Shown piece by piece: positions 60,563-64,000 of a stretch of DNA of 64,000 nucleotides (position 1 is its first letter; every line of letters begins with the position of its first letter). The stretch spans positions 1-64,000 of the forward strand of contig CAJNOL010001094.1 of the NCBI GenBank assembly GCA_905250125.1, given 5' to 3'. Position numbers and translations under genes: made by a program. Under the pieces are notes generated by a model that was given only the letters and a program-made list of their open reading frames with translations, made no database searches and was not told the DNA's origin. The DNA comes from Rotaria sordida. Its lineage: Eukaryota; Rotifera; Eurotatoria; Philodinida; Philodinidae.

Positions 60563-60664
60563 ATGCGGTTTGTTTTTATTTTTATCTGTGTACAACTTAC
60601 ACAAACATTGAATGAAAGTTGTGAATTGTGTCAAACAAGAGAGAATGTTCCTTTTTATAAATGA
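60563..60664 (+). CDS. Possible signal-peptide exon with CxxC start
   Basis: An ATG at 60563 opens 33 codons: MRFVFIFICVQLTQTLN followed by ESCELCQTREN, then a TGA. A hydrophobic leader followed by Cys-x-x-Cys is how Ly6-like proteins begin, and it lies 600 bases upstream of, and on the same strand as, the Ly6-like gene. It could be a first exon of a related decayed gene, or chance. No in-phase downstream exon was found. Confidence 0.3.
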   Translation: MRFVFIFICVQLTQTLNESCELCQTRENVPFYK

Positions 60665-61175
60665 GATGTAAGAGTGTGACGAAGTCCATTGTCTCGCTCT
60701 TTTCATGGAATTGAAAGTTCCTGCCAAGTGAGAGAGCACATGTGTAGAATCTCATCTTATCTCCATCTCTCTCGTCATTATCTGACTGATTGAAAGGCCT
60801 TGAGAATAATAAAATGATTCGTATGCCTTGTTATGAGTGTAAGTTTTTGCTTGGAGATTAGCAAGGAGATCATATCGATTCTCTTCTACAAGAAGAGAAT
60901 GTATACGATGTCGACAGACGATTCTCTTACATAAACTTCATTTTTTGTTTTCAAACATTGATAGACAATGTCTTTATTGTGAAATATAAGATTATTTTTA
61001 TGATAATATGTTTAATCACAAACTGACCTACATTTGCGAAGAGAACAAAGCTTGGACGTATCAGCTCAATATTTTTTGAAATGAACCTTTGTCCTTCTTA
61101 TTTCAATCATCGTTTCGATAGCTAAACAAATTTTCTCAGTCTGTTTTAAATACTAAACGAAATTATTTAGCAATC

Positions 61176-63313
61176 ATGTCGTACTTTATCAAAAGACAAA
61201 AAGATCAAGTTGTCATCATATTTTACTTGACATTAGCTCACAGTAAGTGATGTCATCAATATAACTCAAAAAAAAAATTTATTCAGATATTTTTAAGCAA
61301 CAATCATAATGACAAATCAAATTAGTCGAAATATCCGATGCTACATGTGTAGTGAAGGGCAGGAATGTGATACTTCCTTCTCACCAAGTTCGTACAACAA
61401 TGAGCAATATCTTTCTCATCTTGGCGATGAACTCTTGTATTCCTATTCAGCGAGTGTTTGTGATCAACAAGACGATAACATCTTTTTATTGAACTTTTCA
61501 TTATACTATATTATTCAGATAATGGTAAGTCCGGAAGGCATAACAACTCGAGATTTAGTACCGTCGAATACATGTCGAACTTCGACTTATCAATTTTGTT
61601 GTAAAGACAATTTGTGCAATAATTTACCTTCACCTCCATTGTCTGCATTTACATCTTTGACATGTAGTGTTGGCCATTGCTCGTTGTGGTCTGATGAGAA
61701 GTGTGACGGTAACTTTTATGATGCTTATTGTAGCAGCCCTGCTGAATCTTGTGTGGTGAATTTGTATATATAATTATCAAAAACTCAGCTATCGAAATTG
61801 ACCGTCAGATATACTATTCTGAAAGCAAAGCGTCTTTATTCTTGGTTTAAAAACATGAACCACTCAGGTCTTACAGGCAAGATCTATTTAAACGATCAAG
61901 GATCCTCATTCATTTCTTTTCATTTTGTGACAACTGTTTCTACAAAGAGAGGTTTTACGTTGTCAGAATGTGAGTATGAAAAAAATAGTGTACAAATATC
62001 GATCGTAAATGATGACATTTTCTTATACTTGTCAACAATCAAATATGAAAAATATTTATAGAGACTTGAAGAAATGGATGCAAGCAGTTGGATAAAATCT
62101 TGTTGAAGTTTCTGATGAAAAGTTTTGCGTCTTTTTCACTTTCTTCAAAAACTTATCCATTCGGTAAATATAATACAGGAAGGATCTTACTGTTGGTTAT
62201 TGACACTAAAAATCGAATCGATCCACCTTGATTCGGTTCGAATTAGTTTCTTGAAACTGTAGTTCATTCGATTTCAGGTTCTGTCGCAAAATAAATTTAG
62301 TGCATCAGCAAATACAGATAAAAAGAAGCATACAAATGTTTCCATGAATCGAAATTAGCTTTTTTACTTTTCACTCTAAAACCAAAATGATAAAATCGAT
62401 AAATTCTAACTTATAACGCACTATCTGTGTTTTGAGTTCATGAAATTATTTTTTTTTCAAATTTTTAGATATTCATTTCGTCGTAATATGCAATGTCCAT
62501 AATTGTTTATATATTATACACAAGGACAAATAGTTAGAAATTCATTACTTCTTTGACAACTAACGAGAGTAGAAAGTGATATTCGAGATCACTTGGATAT
62601 ACTTGTTCTGAAACTTAAACTTTTGCTCGTATAATGAATTGCATTATAGTTGACAATGGTAAAGCCACGCGACCGCATGTGCAAGTCGTATCGAAAGGCC
62701 TGTTCTCCCGACAATGTTCCAAGTACAATAGGATCAATTGAGTCACGGATCATCCGTACATACTTTTGTTGTAATTCTCCCAAGTGCAATCAACATTCAC
62801 TGCCTGAAGGTGTGGCTATCAGATGTTACGTATGCGACTCACTTGATGGGATGCAGCATTTTGGATACAGCGAGTCCATATATTAACAATTCTGGATCGT
62901 CCAATCGTTCTGAAGCATGTGCTGTAAGTGGTTCAGGAGAAAAAAAATTATGTTCTCATATAAAAGATAATTTTTCTAAGACGATCGTCGGTCTGGCGGG
63001 CAAGGATGCGCACACCAATATAGACTATCCAGCCTTTACTATACGAACATACATTGCAGATTGTCACAGTCAACCGCTGGGCGTTGTTTCGTATGGCGGT
63101 GCTACTTTCCAGGGTCGTCTCAATTGTTGTTCGACCAATTATTGCAACGCAGAACGTAAGTTAATAGTTATATGGAGCTTAAGATTCTCGATTATTAAAT
63201 TCGAGTACATGGTTTGTGTAAGTCTGATTTTTCTAGGAATGCATAGAGTAATGATGGCTTTTTGTTTTTCAGTATCTATAGAGAACGTTTGTGCATACTT
63301 GAAATTCTTTTAA
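61176..63313 (+). CDS. Secreted or membrane-anchored protein with three Ly6/uPAR-like domains
   Basis: Exon 1 (61176-61242, GTAAGT donor) carries a hydrophobic leader (VVIIFYLTLAH). Exon 2 (61298-about 61755) holds domain 1, from RCYMC to FCCKDNLCN, and starts domain 2 (LTCSVGHC). Exon 3 (from 62650) completes domain 2 (MCKSYRKAC ... YFCCNSPKCN) and opens domain 3 (IRCYVCDSLDG). Domain 3 continues one frame away (SNRSEACAVSGSGEKKLC ... NCCSTNYCN). A last exon may be 63273-63313; its 117-base intron has no stop and, if retained, encodes a hydrophobic stretch (VCVSLIFLGMHRVMMAF) that could be a membrane or GPI segment. CCxxxxCN ends are the Ly6 hallmark. A one-base frame change lies between about 62815 and 62886: no intron that keeps CYVC fits, so the gene may be broken or contain a sequencing error. 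Confidence 0.65.
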
Positions 63314-63570
63314 GTTAGACTCAGAGTCGAATAATAATATCCATCTGCACCCACGTGTATAGGAGAAAACTTTTAGGTTCAGGGATTTTGTAGGAGCCCC
63401 CTCTTAGTTTCAGATAGTGTACATCGAAGCAGCAGAGCTGATTGAACAGTTTTTTTAAATTTTCTTTCAATATTACGCATAGTTCTTTTTTTCATTCAGT
63501 TGCATTGTTCTGATCTGTCATAGCATCACTCAATTGATATCACTTAATTAATTTTCCAAGAGCTGATATA
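63314..63570. other. 3' flank of the Ly6-like gene
   Basis: AT-rich flank; includes a short GC-richer piece near 63345-63410. No feature recognised. Confidence 0.4.
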
Positions 63571-64000
63571 TCGGATGTCTCAAAAGTCATAATCACTTAA
63601 GAAATGCGTATAATTCTCTTATTAATAAAGCTTCATCTAATAACTGTTTTTTTATTTGGTAGATAAGAGTATTAAATTTTATTTTTCATAAATACAAGGT
63701 TCATAAATACTGTTCAAACATATTACCTTTAACTTCCATACAAAAATTTAGACATTTTACAATTTTTGAAAAAAACTCACGTAAAGTTTCTTTGTTTTCT
63801 ATTTCAATATTCAAGTCTTTAAATTATCTAAATCTTGTACTGCTATTCTTTAGACATTTGGTTTTTTTTGTTTTAAAATGTCCCCATAGAAAGAAGTTCA
63901 ATGATGTTGATATGCATGCTTTATGTGAAGATATTTTTAAACGTTTATCAAATTTTTGTTAGTTTCAACTAGTTTGAGTGAAAAGATGACTTCTTTGAAA
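63571..64000 (-). mobile_element. Mariner-type transposase relic, truncated by window edge
   Basis: On the minus strand the frame ending at TGA 63701-63703 reads NFFLWGHFKTK, then, after an in-frame TAA near 63824, KDLNIEIENKETLREFFSK and a C-terminal tail. The FFLWGH motif followed by K-rich sequence and a short helical tail is how mariner/Tc1-like transposases end. The sequence at 63571 (TCGGATGTCTCAAAAGTC) resembles a mariner terminal repeat. The upstream part runs off the window. It is defective. Confidence 0.6.

Noticed and set aside
60347..60739. A 130-codon minus-strand frame
   Set aside because: No domain, no splice context, and composition consistent with chance; the plus-strand leader exon at 60563 competes for the same DNA.
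61798..62061. An 87-codon frame in phase with Ly6 exon 2 after one stop
   Set aside because: It could be coding, but the Ly6 domain is completed by the exon at 62650, so this lies in the intron; joining it would need a 33-base intron and would break the cysteine pattern.

Overview
The window looks like animal nuclear DNA, most likely from a bdelloid rotifer (inference). It is AT-rich with many poly-A/T and microsatellite runs. Its genes have GT-AG introns, some only about 30-65 bases long. The gene content fits rotifers: an R4-type RGS protein, a giant LDLa/EGF seven-transmembrane receptor, an AKAP7-like phosphodiesterase, Ly6-like domains and an acetate-transporter-family gene that animals normally lack. 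Short TG-rich/CA-rich snapbacks resemble the bdelloid telomeric repeat TGTGGG. The species cannot be fixed from the sequence.

Layout. 0.35-6.3 kb (minus): an RGS gene whose exons chain in phase, with two alternative first exons and a cluster of CRE-like sites in its first large intron. 10-23 kb (plus): a direct duplication of an RBR-type ubiquitin ligase gene. The downstream copy has nine exons that chain to 669 residues. The upstream copy has lost its 5' exons but keeps the three 3' exons, including RING1-IBR-RING2. Comparing the copies exposes transposon insertions with empty sites, one of them a 1.17-kb foldback sitting exactly on a 3' splice site. 24.6-26.8 kb: nested inverted-repeat elements, a 25-C tract and a GC-richer tandem repeat. 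26.9-31.7 kb (minus): an intronless receptor of about 1,585 residues cut by a 10-N gap. 35.2-38.1 kb (minus): a seven-exon AKAP7-like 2H phosphoesterase with both HxT motifs. 39.5-42.2 kb: a nested palindromic element. 42.5-45.0 kb (minus): a two-exon type II membrane glycosyltransferase-like gene. 47-49.5 kb: an AATTCGGATCA repeat cluster, a 100-N gap and a TTAA-flanked foldback. 50.4 kb: a frameshifted disordered small protein. 52.2 kb (minus): the intronless GPR1/FUN34/YaaH-family transporter, a horizontal-transfer candidate. 53-61 kb: gene-poor, with one foldback that carries a Cys-rich peptide in both arms. 61.2-63.3 kb (plus): a three-domain Ly6-like gene with an unresolved frame change. 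63.6-64 kb: a mariner-type transposase relic at the window edge.

The genes do not form an operon or one pathway. RGS, the receptor and the AKAP7-like protein all touch G-protein/cAMP signalling, but that proximity is probably chance. The most unusual features are the foldback that re-creates a splice acceptor through its target-site duplication, the half-dead RBR copy with an intact catalytic module, the family of TG/CA snapbacks, and several inverted-repeat element families that appear undescribed. No tRNA, rRNA or CRISPR array was recognised.
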